The position numbers and the translations under genes are program-made. Of a stretch of DNA of 20,693 nt, positions 15,409 through 20,116 are shown in pieces (the stretch's first letter is position 1; every line of letters starts with the position of its first letter). Under the pieces are notes generated by a model. The model saw only the letters and a list, made by a program, of their open reading frames with translations. It was not told the origin of the DNA and made no database searches. The stretch is from an uncultured Flavonifractor sp. (GTDB lineage: Bacteria; Bacillota; Clostridia; Oscillospirales; Oscillospiraceae): NCBI GenBank assembly GCA_910585415.1, contig CAJUDT010000039.1, positions 1 to 20,693 of the forward strand. Reading direction: 5' to 3'.

Positions 15409-16050
15409 ATGAAAAAGAATCCCCTGTTCTGGGCGGTGCTGGTGTCCGCGGCCTGTATGCTCCTGTCCATTGGGGCCAGCCTGCTGTTTAACGAGGGGCG
15501 GCTGGTGTACCCCACCGACCTGTCCGCCTACGCGTTCCGTCTGGCCGACCTGCCCATGATTCTCTCCGTGACGGCTGTCGTTCTGTCCGTTGTGGCCTTC
15601 TCCCTGCAAGCGTTCCTCACCGGCCGCAGGCGGCAGCGGGACCCCCGGCGCACCCGGAAAATCTCCCCCTGGCTGGGGCTGCTGGGCTTCTTGGGGTTGC
15701 TGGGCTTTCTGGGCTTCTGGACCTACCGGCTGGACGGCACCGTGACCCCCTGCTGTTTCTTCATGTTCTTCGGGTTTTTCGGGTTCTTCTTTGAGGGAAA
15801 GCTGTCCAACACCCTTATGGACGAGCGCTATCAGGAGAACGTCCGCCGGGCCCAGCTGGACGCCTTCAAGGCCGGGTTCGCGCTGCTGTGGGTGGTCTTG
15901 CTGGTGGTGGGGCACGGGCCGCTCTGGGGCAGTCTGGAGCTCACCGCTGTGGCCCTGTCCAGCGCAATTTCCTTCGCCCTGGGTCTGACCCTCTTTTTGA
16001 GCGAATACCTGCTCTACCGCTATGACCATGACGAGAGTGTGGAAGAGTGA
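15409..16050 (+). CDS. Multi-span membrane protein, DUF3796-like
   Basis: Protein of 213 residues. The ATG at 15409 follows GGAGG by 8 nt; an earlier in-frame start at 15352 would lie upstream of the predicted transcription start. Hydrophobic segments occur near residues 7-25, 45-70, 85-100, 108-125, 155-175 and 180-200. The centre has a striking Leu/Gly/Phe pattern (LGLLGFLGLLGFLGFW, then CCFFMFFGFFGFFFEGKLSN), followed by a charged helix with DERYQENVRRAQLDAFK. This fits DUF3796, a family of unknown function often paired with a small XRE regulator, as here. The family assignment is from memory of its pattern. Its stop is 1 bp before the regulator's ATG. Confidence 0.8.
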   Translation: MKKNPLFWAVLVSAACMLLSIGASLLFNEGRLVYPTDLSAYAFRLADLPMILSVTAVVLSVVAFSLQAFLTGRRRQRDPRRTRKISPWLGLLGFLGLLGFLGFWTYRLDGTVTPCCFFMFFGFFGFFFEGKLSNTLMDERYQENVRRAQLDAFKAGFALLWVVLLVVGHGPLWGSLELTAVALSSAISFALGLTLFLSEYLLYRYDHDESVEE

Positions 16051-16051
16051 T

Positions 16052-16252
16052 ATGGCTGAATTTATCTGCAATCTGAAGCGCTACCGCCTGTTGAAAGACC
16101 TCACCCAGGAGCAGCTGGCCAACCTGGTGGGCGTCCGGCGGGAGACCATCATGCGCCTGGAAAAGGCCCAGTATAACCCCTCCCTCAAGCTGGCCGTGGA
16201 CATCTCCCGGGTGGTGGAGGCCCCCATTGAGGCGATTTTCGTCTTTGATTGA
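16052..16252 (+). CDS. Small XRE-family regulator
   Basis: DNA-binding protein of 66 residues, one helix-turn-helix: AEFICNLKRYRLLKDLTQEQ, LANLVGVRRETIMRLEKAQY, then NPSLKLAVDISRVVEAPIEA and a C-terminal IFVFD strand. This single-domain type is common beside membrane proteins in Firmicutes. The ATG at 16052, 1 bp after the upstream stop and preceded by GGAAGAG, is chosen over the in-frame ATG at 16022, which lies within the upstream gene. It is the best candidate to bind the palindrome at 15349-15391. A terminator follows. Confidence 0.92.
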   Translation: MAEFICNLKRYRLLKDLTQEQLANLVGVRRETIMRLEKAQYNPSLKLAVDISRVVEAPIEAIFVFD

Positions 16253-16266
16253 ACCAATGAAACAAA

Positions 16267-16308
16267 GCCCAGCCGCAGGACGTAAGGTCCATGCGGCTGG
16301 GCCTTTTA
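16267..16308. terminator. Terminator between the XRE gene and the MATE gene
   Basis: GCCCAGCCGCA (16267-16277) pairs with TGCGGCTGGGC (16292-16302). Inside, GGAC (16278-16281) pairs with GTCC (16287-16290). CCTTTTATTT follows on the + side. It sits between two convergent genes and may serve both. Confidence 0.9.
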
Positions 16309-16320
16309 TTTCGTTCGGGC

Positions 16321-17688
16321 TCAAGCCCCCTCCGGCAGGGGCTTGATGATTTTCTGATAGGTGTAAAGCATAAACCCGATACACAGAAGGACAGAGCAGA
16401 CCTCCGCAATGGGGAAGGCCCACCAGACCAGCCCCACCTGTCCGCTGAGGGAGAGCAGCCACGCGGCGGGCAGGAGAACCACCAGCTGCCGGATGATGGA
16501 CACCAGCATACTCAGCACCCCGTTGCCCAGGGCCTGGAAGGTGGCGGAAACCACCACGGAGAACCCGGCAAAGAGAAAGCTCAGGCTGATAATCCGCAGG
16601 GCGGGCACGCCGATGGCCAGCATTTCCTCTGAGGCGTTGAAAAGCTGGAGAATGGGCACGGTGGCGAACTGGAGCACCAGCAGGCAGGCCACCATATACC
16701 CCACCGCCAGTACGGCGGCAAATTTTACCGTTTGGATAAGCCGTTTCTTCCTGCGGGCTCCCAGGTTGTAGGAGACAATGGGCACCATGCCGTTGTTCAG
16801 GCCAAAAATGGGCATGAAGGCGAAGGACTGCACCTTGAAATAGATGCCCAGCACGGCGGTGGCGGTGGTGGAGAAGGCAATGAGGATTTGATTGAGCCCA
16901 AAAATCATCACGGAGCCGATGGAGCTGAGGATAATCGAGGGCACGCCCACGGCGTAGATGCGCCCAATGGTGGGACCATCCGGCCGGAACCCCTTGGTCT
17001 GAAGCTGGATTTCCGGGTTATAGCAGGCATTGAAGAGGACGGTGAGGGCGGCGCTGACCATCTGCCCCAGCACCGTGGCCGCCGCCGCTCCGGCCACCTC
17101 CATGCGGGGGAAGGGGCCCAGGCCGAAAATCAGCACCGGGTCCATGACGATGTTCACAATGGCCCCCGCGCCCTGGCTAATCATGGTGCAGAAGGTCCGC
17201 CCCGTGGACTGGAGCAGGCGTTCAAACATGATGGCGATAAAAATGCCAAAGCACAGGGCGGAGCAGATGGAAATATAGGTGGTCCCGCAGTCAATAATCT
17301 CCTGTACATCGGTCTGAATCTCAAAGAAGGGCCGGGCAATGAGCACCCCCAGTATGGTAAAGGCAACGGCGCTGACCACCGCCAGAAAGACGCCGTTGGA
17401 GGCCGCCTTGTTGGCCCGGTCGTAGTCCTTTTCCCCCAGGCTCCGGGAGAGCAGAGCGTTGACGCCCACGCCGGTGCCCACACCCACGGATATCATCAGA
17501 TTCTGGATGGGAAAGGCCATGGAAACCGCCGTCAGGGCGTTCTCGCTGACCTGGGCCACAAAGACACTGTCCACAATGTTGTACAGGGCCTGAATGAGCA
17601 TGGAGAGCATAATGGGCAGGGACATGGTAATGAGCAGCCGTTTCACCGGCATGACGCCCATTTTGTTTTCTTGCATCTGATCCGACAT
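16321..17688 (-). CDS. MATE-family efflux transporter
   Basis: Cation-coupled drug or metabolite exporter of 455 residues with 12 predicted spans in two six-helix halves. Recognisable family features are PIMLSMLIQALYNIVDSVFV near the N-terminus, the loop SRSLGEKDYDRANKAASNGV, the repeat of the first-half pattern at PSIILSSIGSVMIFGLNQIL, and SYNLGARRKKRLIQT in the second half. The ATG at 17688 has GGAGG 5 nt upstream. The frame extends upstream to an ATG at 17733 that lacks a ribosome-binding site and lies in a leader hairpin. The substrate cannot be told from sequence. It is monocistronic with its own promoter. Confidence 0.95.
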   Translation of the reverse strand: MSDQMQENKMGVMPVKRLLITMSLPIMLSMLIQALYNIVDSVFVAQVSENALTAVSMAFPIQNLMISVGVGTGVGVNALLSRSLGEKDYDRANKAASNGVFLAVVSAVAFTILGVLIARPFFEIQTDVQEIIDCGTTYISICSALCFGIFIAIMFERLLQSTGRTFCTMISQGAGAIVNIVMDPVLIFGLGPFPRMEVAGAAAATVLGQMVSAALTVLFNACYNPEIQLQTKGFRPDGPTIGRIYAVGVPSIILSSIGSVMIFGLNQILIAFSTTATAVLGIYFKVQSFAFMPIFGLNNGMVPIVSYNLGARRKKRLIQTVKFAAVLAVGYMVACLLVLQFATVPILQLFNASEEMLAIGVPALRIISLSFLFAGFSVVVSATFQALGNGVLSMLVSIIRQLVVLLPAAWLLSLSGQVGLVWWAFPIAEVCSVLLCIGFMLYTYQKIIKPLPEGA

Positions 17689-17708
17689 AGACACCTCCGC
17701 AAATAATG

Positions 17709-17731
17709 GACCGCGGCAGCAGGCCGCGGTC
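17709..17731 (-). promoter_or_regulatory. Leader hairpin of the MATE gene
   Basis: GACCGCGGC (17709-17717) pairs with GCCGCGGTC (17723-17731) around a 5-nt loop. It lies within the predicted ~59-nt leader, 20 nt before the ATG and ~11 nt before the ribosome-binding site. It may stabilise the 5' end or modulate translation. No alternative pairing that hides the ribosome-binding site is evident. Confidence 0.45.
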
Positions 17732-17753
17732 ATGGCTGATTCTGATTGAGTCT

Positions 17754-17782
17754 ATTTTAGCCGAAACGGGACGTGCTGTCAA
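17754..17782 (-). promoter_or_regulatory. Predicted promoter of the MATE gene
   Basis: On the minus strand TTGACA (17782-17777) and TAAAAT (17759-17754) are 17 bp apart, close to consensus. Transcription would begin near 17747. Confidence 0.8.
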
Positions 17783-17790
17783 CGCGCGCC

Positions 17791-17844
17791 GCCGCAATTC
17801 GTAGAATCGAACAAAAATGCGACGGCAGAATTTGCGGCTTTTTT
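17791..17844 (+). terminator. First of two tandem + strand terminators before feoA
   Basis: GCCGCAATTC (17791-17800) pairs with GAATTTGCGGC (17828-17838) with one bulged base, followed by six Ts (17839-17844). The 27-nt loop can hold a second small stem. Only the MATE promoter, on the other strand, lies upstream. Confidence 0.55.
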
Positions 17845-17863
17845 GTGCTGTCCACATAAAACC

Positions 17864-17890
17864 GCCCCGACTGGCCGGGGCACCTTTTTT
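17864..17890 (+). terminator. Second + strand terminator before feoA
   Basis: GCCCCG (17864-17869) pairs with CGGGGC (17876-17881), followed by ACC and six Ts (17885-17890). It is a short but GC-rich stem with a strong T-tract, about 80 bp before the feoA start. Confidence 0.7.
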
Positions 17891-17970
17891 CTCCTGCCGC
17901 AATAGGATAGGGTGCGCAGTCACAAACTCCTGCGCCATTCTGTCGATTGCATCGTAAGGAGACGTTCGAT

Positions 17971-18243
17971 ATGGACACTCTATCGCTCAACGCCCTCACC
18001 GTAGGGCGCAGCGCCCGCGTAGCAGAGGTCCGGGCCGACCCGGCCATGCGGCGCAGGCTGCTGGATATTGGCCTGATACCAGGCACCCGCGTTACCTGCG
18101 TGGCCCGGAGCCCCGCCGGTGACCCGTGCGCCTATCTGATACGGGGGGCGGTCATCGCCCTGCGGCAGCGGGACGCCTCGGGCATCCGCCTGGAGGAACT
18201 TCCCCGCTCTGTGGAAACGGAGGCCCAGGCGCTATGGGACTGA
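17971..18243 (+). CDS. feoA: FeoA domain protein of the ferrous iron uptake system
   Basis: Small cytoplasmic SH3-like protein of 90 residues that supports the FeoB ferrous iron transporter. The ATG at 17971 has AAGGAG 9 nt upstream; an in-frame TTG at 17947 precedes this site. The family pattern is clear: SLNALTVGRSARVAEVRADP, then MRRRLLDIGLIPGTRVTCVA, and CAYLIRGAVIALRQRDASGI. It overlaps the start of feoB by 10 bp, the normal operon arrangement. It is intact, but its partner feoB is interrupted downstream, so its function in iron uptake is doubtful while the insertion is present. Confidence 0.94.
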   Translation: MDTLSLNALTVGRSARVAEVRADPAMRRRLLDIGLIPGTRVTCVARSPAGDPCAYLIRGAVIALRQRDASGIRLEELPRSVETEAQALWD

Positions 18244-18407
18244 GCCACGCCTCCACCGGAGCCGGGGCCATAGACCTGGGCCTGGACCTGTCCAAAACCA
18301 GCCCGGAGGACAAGGTAATCGCCCTGGCTGGCAACCCAAACGTGGGAAAGTCCACGGTGTTCAACGGCTTGACCGGACTTCGGCAGCATACAGGTTATAT
18401 ATGTTAA
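18234..18407 (+). pseudogene. feoB: feoB, 5' fragment cut off by an insertion
   Basis: FeoB is the membrane transporter for ferrous iron with an N-terminal GTPase domain. The ATG at 18234 overlaps feoA. The frame reads normally through KVIALAGNPNVGKSTVFNGL (G1 P-loop) and TGLRQHTG, then runs into unrelated sequence and a TAA at 18405-18407. Only ~54 family residues of the usual 600-800 remain. FeoB normally continues with NWPG after HTG. The break coincides with a change to phage-like genes, so I infer that a prophage or integrative element inserted here. The rest of feoB should lie beyond the right end of the element, outside the window. Confidence 0.9.
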
Positions 18408-18475
18408 GGCGAATACAAACAAGCCGGTACATTTGCTGGTCCGCCCACCCCCTAAGTGCCGTGGACCTCCGAGAC

Positions 18476-18880
18476 ATGACACATCCCAAAGAAAAAGAAA
18501 GAGTGAGTCATGTGATTGCACAAAAAACAAAGCTAGAAGAACTCCCGGAAAGCATCCTCAATCAGGCCAGGAACGCCCTGGTGCTCCTGCGCATTCCCCG
18601 GTCGCTGAAAGGGTTCCGGTATCTGACCATTGCCACCGTGCTGGTGGTGCTGGTCCCTGAGCGCCTGGAGCGCATCACCAAGGAGATATATCCCGAGGTT
18701 GCCCGCCGCTGCGGCACTAAGTCCTCCCGCGTAGAGCGCTGTATGCGAAAGGCGATAAATCGTTTCTGGGAGGCTGGAAATCGAGAGGCGCTCGACCAAA
18801 TGGCTGGATACCATCTGGACAAGCGCCCCACGAATACCGAGTTTATTGACTTGGTGTCCATCTACATCGCAAATAGCTGA
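18476..18880 (+). CDS. Stand-alone Spo0A C-terminal DNA-binding domain protein
   Basis: Protein of ~134 residues matching the effector domain of Spo0A, the sporulation master regulator: IPRSLKGFRYLTIATVLVVL, RITKEIYPEVARRCGTKSSR, VERCMRKAINRFWEAGN and RPTNTEFIDLV. The recognition-helix segment SSRVER (83-88) closely matches the ASRVER of B. subtilis Spo0A. The phosphoacceptor receiver domain is missing, so it should not need phosphorylation. Residues 1-30 are basic and Glu-rich with no known domain. The start is uncertain: ATG 18476 lacks a good ribosome-binding site, and GTGs at 18503 and 18512 follow an AAAGAAAAAGAAAG stretch. It is the first gene inside the element, and a terminator follows. 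It may tie the phage to host sporulation (inference). Confidence 0.88.
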   Translation: MTHPKEKERVSHVIAQKTKLEELPESILNQARNALVLLRIPRSLKGFRYLTIATVLVVLVPERLERITKEIYPEVARRCGTKSSRVERCMRKAINRFWEAGNREALDQMAGYHLDKRPTNTEFIDLVSIYIANS

Positions 18881-18885
18881 ACCTT

Positions 18886-18921
18886 GCCGGGCGGGGAGCC
18901 GATTCCCTGCCCGGCTCTTTT
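18886..18921 (+). terminator. Terminator of the Spo0A-domain gene
   Basis: GCCGGGCGGGGA (18886-18897) pairs with TCCCTGCCCGGC (18904-18915) with one G-U pair and a 6-nt loop, followed by TCTTTT. Confidence 0.9.
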
Positions 18922-18933
18922 ATATTACCATAC

Positions 18934-18982
18934 TTCCATAAGTATAAATACAGGTATTTTTCACAAAAATATACTTATGGAA
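18934..18982. repeat. 13-bp perfect inverted repeat
   Basis: TTCCATAAGTATA (18934-18946) and TATACTTATGGAA (18970-18982) are perfect inverted copies 23 bp apart, in the AT-rich gap before the ribbon-helix-helix gene. Two separated operator half-sites or an RNA hairpin are both possible. It lies 28 bp or more upstream of the -10 box at 19010. Confidence 0.6.
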
Positions 18983-18989
18983 TTATACA

Positions 18990-19015
18990 ATACTACCAGT
19001 AGTATATCCTATAAT
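18990..19015 (+). promoter_or_regulatory. Promoter -10 and palindromic operator of the RHH gene
   Basis: A consensus -10 box TATAAT lies at 19010-19015; the -35 region is poor. The palindrome ATACTA-CCAG-TAGTAT (18990-19005) sits directly in the spacer. Ribbon-helix-helix proteins of the Arc type commonly repress their own promoter through such short sites. Confidence 0.55.
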
Positions 19016-19040
19016 CACCCCAGGAATGGGGGTGAGAGTT

Positions 19041-19280
19041 TTGGCTTACTCGGAGGCGCAAAAGGAGGCAACCGCCCGGTACAATAAAAAGGCCTACGAC
19101 CGCATTGACGTGGTAGTCCCCAAGGGAAGGCGCAAGGTCATTGCGGACTATGCCAAGGCCCATGGCAAGACCACAAATAAGTTTATCGTCGAGGCCATCG
19201 ACAGGGCTATGGAGGAAAGCAGGCGCTTGGGGCAGGATAACGGACCAGATAGGGCAGCAGGAGCAGCGGATGAGAACTGA
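19041..19280 (+). CDS. Arc-type ribbon-helix-helix regulator
   Basis: Small protein of ~79 residues with the common mobile-element pattern AYSEAQKEATARYNKKAYDR, the beta strand RIDVVVPKGRRKVI and helices ADYAKAHGKTTNKFIVEAID. I place the start at the TTG at 19041, giving M-A-Y-S, because GGGGGTGAG lies just upstream. The ATG at 19026 would place that site inside the gene and has only CAGG before it. Arc-like proteins bind DNA as dimers through the N-terminal strand. The Asp/Gly/Ala-rich tail (QDNGPDRAAGAADEN) is probably disordered. It is probably autoregulated at 18990-19005. A role in phage or element control is inferred from context only. Confidence 0.85.
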   Translation: MAYSEAQKEATARYNKKAYDRIDVVVPKGRRKVIADYAKAHGKTTNKFIVEAIDRAMEESRRLGQDNGPDRAAGAADEN

Positions 19281-19292
19281 AAAAACTCCCTC

Positions 19293-19322
19293 TTGCATAT
19301 ACTAGGTTGGCTGTGGTATAAT
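19293..19322 (+). promoter_or_regulatory. Promoter of the antitoxin-like small RNA
   Basis: TTGCAT (19293-19298) and TATAAT (19317-19322) are 18 bp apart, with a consensus -10. No open reading frame with a ribosome-binding site follows; the transcript runs into a strong hairpin 50 bp later. Confidence 0.8.
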
Positions 19323-19331
19323 GGGCACAGC

Positions 19332-19363
19332 CAAAGAAGTCGGCGAGACTTCAGAGTATCCAC
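19332..19363 (+). repeat. Direct repeat copy 1 (in the small RNA)
   Basis: Holds CAAAGAAGTCGGCGAGA (19332-19348) and TATCCAC (19357-19363), separated by 8 nt. Partner of copy 2 at 19486-19519. Confidence 0.85.
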
Positions 19364-19373
19364 GCAAAAGCGA

Positions 19374-19410
19374 ACCCCCGGAGAGCCGCAATCTCTCCGG
19401 GGGTCCTTTT
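19374..19410. terminator. Shared terminator of the convergent RNA pair
   Basis: ACCCCCGGAGAG (19374-19385) and CTCTCCGGGGGT (19393-19404) form a perfect 12-bp stem with a 7-nt loop. CCTTTT follows on the + side; the minus side runs into TTCGCTTTTG, a weaker tract. The peptide stop codon is only 11 bp from the stem, so both transcripts probably end here. Confidence 0.88.
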
Positions 19411-19414
19411 GTGC

Positions 19415-19510
19415 TCACCTGCCCTTGCCGTGCCGGTCAAGCCACTTGCACACATAGTAGCCAACTACGCCTGCTGCGACCGACACAAAGAAGTCGACGA
19501 GAATGATCAA
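19415..19510 (-). CDS. 31-residue membrane peptide, putative Fst-like type I toxin
   Basis: Too short for routine gene calling. The TTG at 19510 has GGAGG 8 nt upstream (19523-19519); the in-frame GTG at 19519 overlaps that site. The peptide has one hydrophobic span (IILVDFFVSVAAGVVGYYV), then CKWLDRHGKGR, a tryptophan at the membrane edge and a positive tail ending in a stop at 19415. Fst/Ldr-type type I toxins share this plan: ~30 residues, one span and a charged C-terminus. The predicted promoter lies at 19559-19587, and the convergent small RNA matches its start region in antisense. It lies between phage lysis genes and regulators, so it is probably stability or exclusion cargo. Toxicity is not shown by sequence. 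Confidence 0.75.
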   Translation of the reverse strand: MIILVDFFVSVAAGVVGYYVCKWLDRHGKGR

Positions 19511-19519
19511 AATATCCAC
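19486..19519 (+). repeat. Direct repeat copy 2 (over the peptide start region)
   Basis: Holds CAAAGAAGTCGACGAGA (19486-19502) and TATCCAC (19513-19519), separated by 10 nt. On the minus strand this is the peptide's first codons and the 3' half of its ribosome-binding site. The TTG start (19510-19508) lies in the gap between the two blocks. Confidence 0.85.
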
Positions 19520-19558
19520 CTCCTCTCTGTTGCCAGATTGGAGAAGGGCAGCACAGCT

Positions 19559-19587
19559 ATTGTAACAGATTTCGCCAAATACCGCAA
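19559..19587 (-). promoter_or_regulatory. Promoter of the membrane peptide mRNA
   Basis: On the minus strand TTGCGG (19587-19582) and TACAAT (19564-19559) are 17 bp apart. Transcription would start near 19552, leaving a leader of ~42 nt and an mRNA of about 180 nt to the shared terminator. Confidence 0.65.
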
Positions 19588-19604
19588 GGACGGCCTATCG
19601 AAAC

Positions 19605-19640
19605 AACGGGAGGGGACGCCTAACCGCGTCCCCTCCCGTT
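19605..19640 (-). terminator. Terminator of the phage lysis genes
   Basis: Arms AACGGGAGGGGACGC (19605-19619) and GCGTCCCCTCCCGTT (19626-19640) are perfectly complementary over 15 bp with a 6-nt loop. The right arm touches the holin stop codon. It separates lysis-operon transcription from the peptide promoter just to the left. Confidence 0.85.
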
Positions 19641-20116
19641 TATTTCTCCTTATCCTCCCCGCCGAGGGCCTCCCCGGCGGCGTCCACGGCGCTCTTGCCA
19701 GCGGCCAGCAGCTTCACCAGCCAACCCGGCACCGGGGCTCCCATCTGTACGGCGTTTTCGGTAATGCTCCCCAGCTCGGTGACAATGTACCACACCAGCA
19801 CCACCGGGCAAATCAGCCCGCTGTACTGGAAGGGCAGGGCCACCAGGGGCAGGTTTTCCAGCACGGCGGCTATGAGCAAATCCGCTCCAGCGGCCACCAG
19901 CACCACCACAATCATCCCGGCCTTGTGCCAAATCCCCTCCTTAGCGGCCCCGGAGGACCACGCGCCGTCCTTGCACGCGGCGGCGGAACCGGTGATGTAG
20001 TCCAGCACCATGCAGGCCGCCCAGCCCACCACCAGCCACCCCAACCAGCCCCAAAGGCCCGTCAGGACCCCCAGCAGCGCGGCCATAGCGGCCTTGAACC
20101 GGTCGACCATGTCCAT
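19640..20116 (-). CDS. Phage holin (toxin secretion/phage lysis holin type)
   Basis: Membrane protein of 158 residues that forms the lesion releasing the endolysin at lysis. The ATG at 20116 has GGAGG upstream and overlaps the amidase stop in TGATG. Spans occur near residues 9-35 (LLGVLTGLWGWLGWLVVGWA), 65-90 (GMIVVVLVAAGADLLIAAVL) and 100-120 (LICPVVLVWYIVTELGSI). The family pattern MVLDYITGSAAACKDGAWSS and AAKEGIWHKAGM identifies the Cph1/phage_holin_4 type. The tail is acidic (GEALGGEDKEK). It follows the amidase rather than preceding it, and a terminator ends the unit. Confidence 0.93.
   Translation of the reverse strand: MDMVDRFKAAMAALLGVLTGLWGWLGWLVVGWAACMVLDYITGSAAACKDGAWSSGAAKEGIWHKAGMIVVVLVAAGADLLIAAVLENLPLVALPFQYSGLICPVVLVWYIVTELGSITENAVQMGAPVPGWLVKLLAAGKSAVDAAGEALGGEDKEK

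Larger units (their letters stand above)
19329..19410 (+). ncRNA. Putative antitoxin small RNA (RNAII-like)
   Basis: Predicted transcript of ~82 nt from the promoter at 19293-19322 to the terminator T-run. Its 5' half holds a small hairpin, GAAGTC (19336-19341) with GACTTC (19347-19352) and loop GGCGA. Two blocks of it repeat the + strand over the convergent peptide gene: 19332-19348 equals 19486-19502 at 16 of 17 bases, and TATCCAC (19357-19363) equals 19513-19519. The RNA is therefore complementary to the peptide mRNA at its ribosome-binding site and early codons. This is the arrangement of RNAII in the par locus of plasmid pAD1. The RNA ends are predicted, not measured. Confidence 0.75.

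Noticed and set aside
17947..18000. Spo0A-type box near feoA (TGTCGAT at 17940-17946)
   Set aside because: It differs from TGTCGAA by one base, and one such 7-mer is expected by chance; there is no further support.
18402..18475. Transposon end with TG...CA next to the feoB break
   Set aside because: A TG occurs at 18402-18403, but the bases between it and the last feoB codon do not continue feoB, so a Mu-like end cannot be set here. A site-specific junction is more likely, though unproven.
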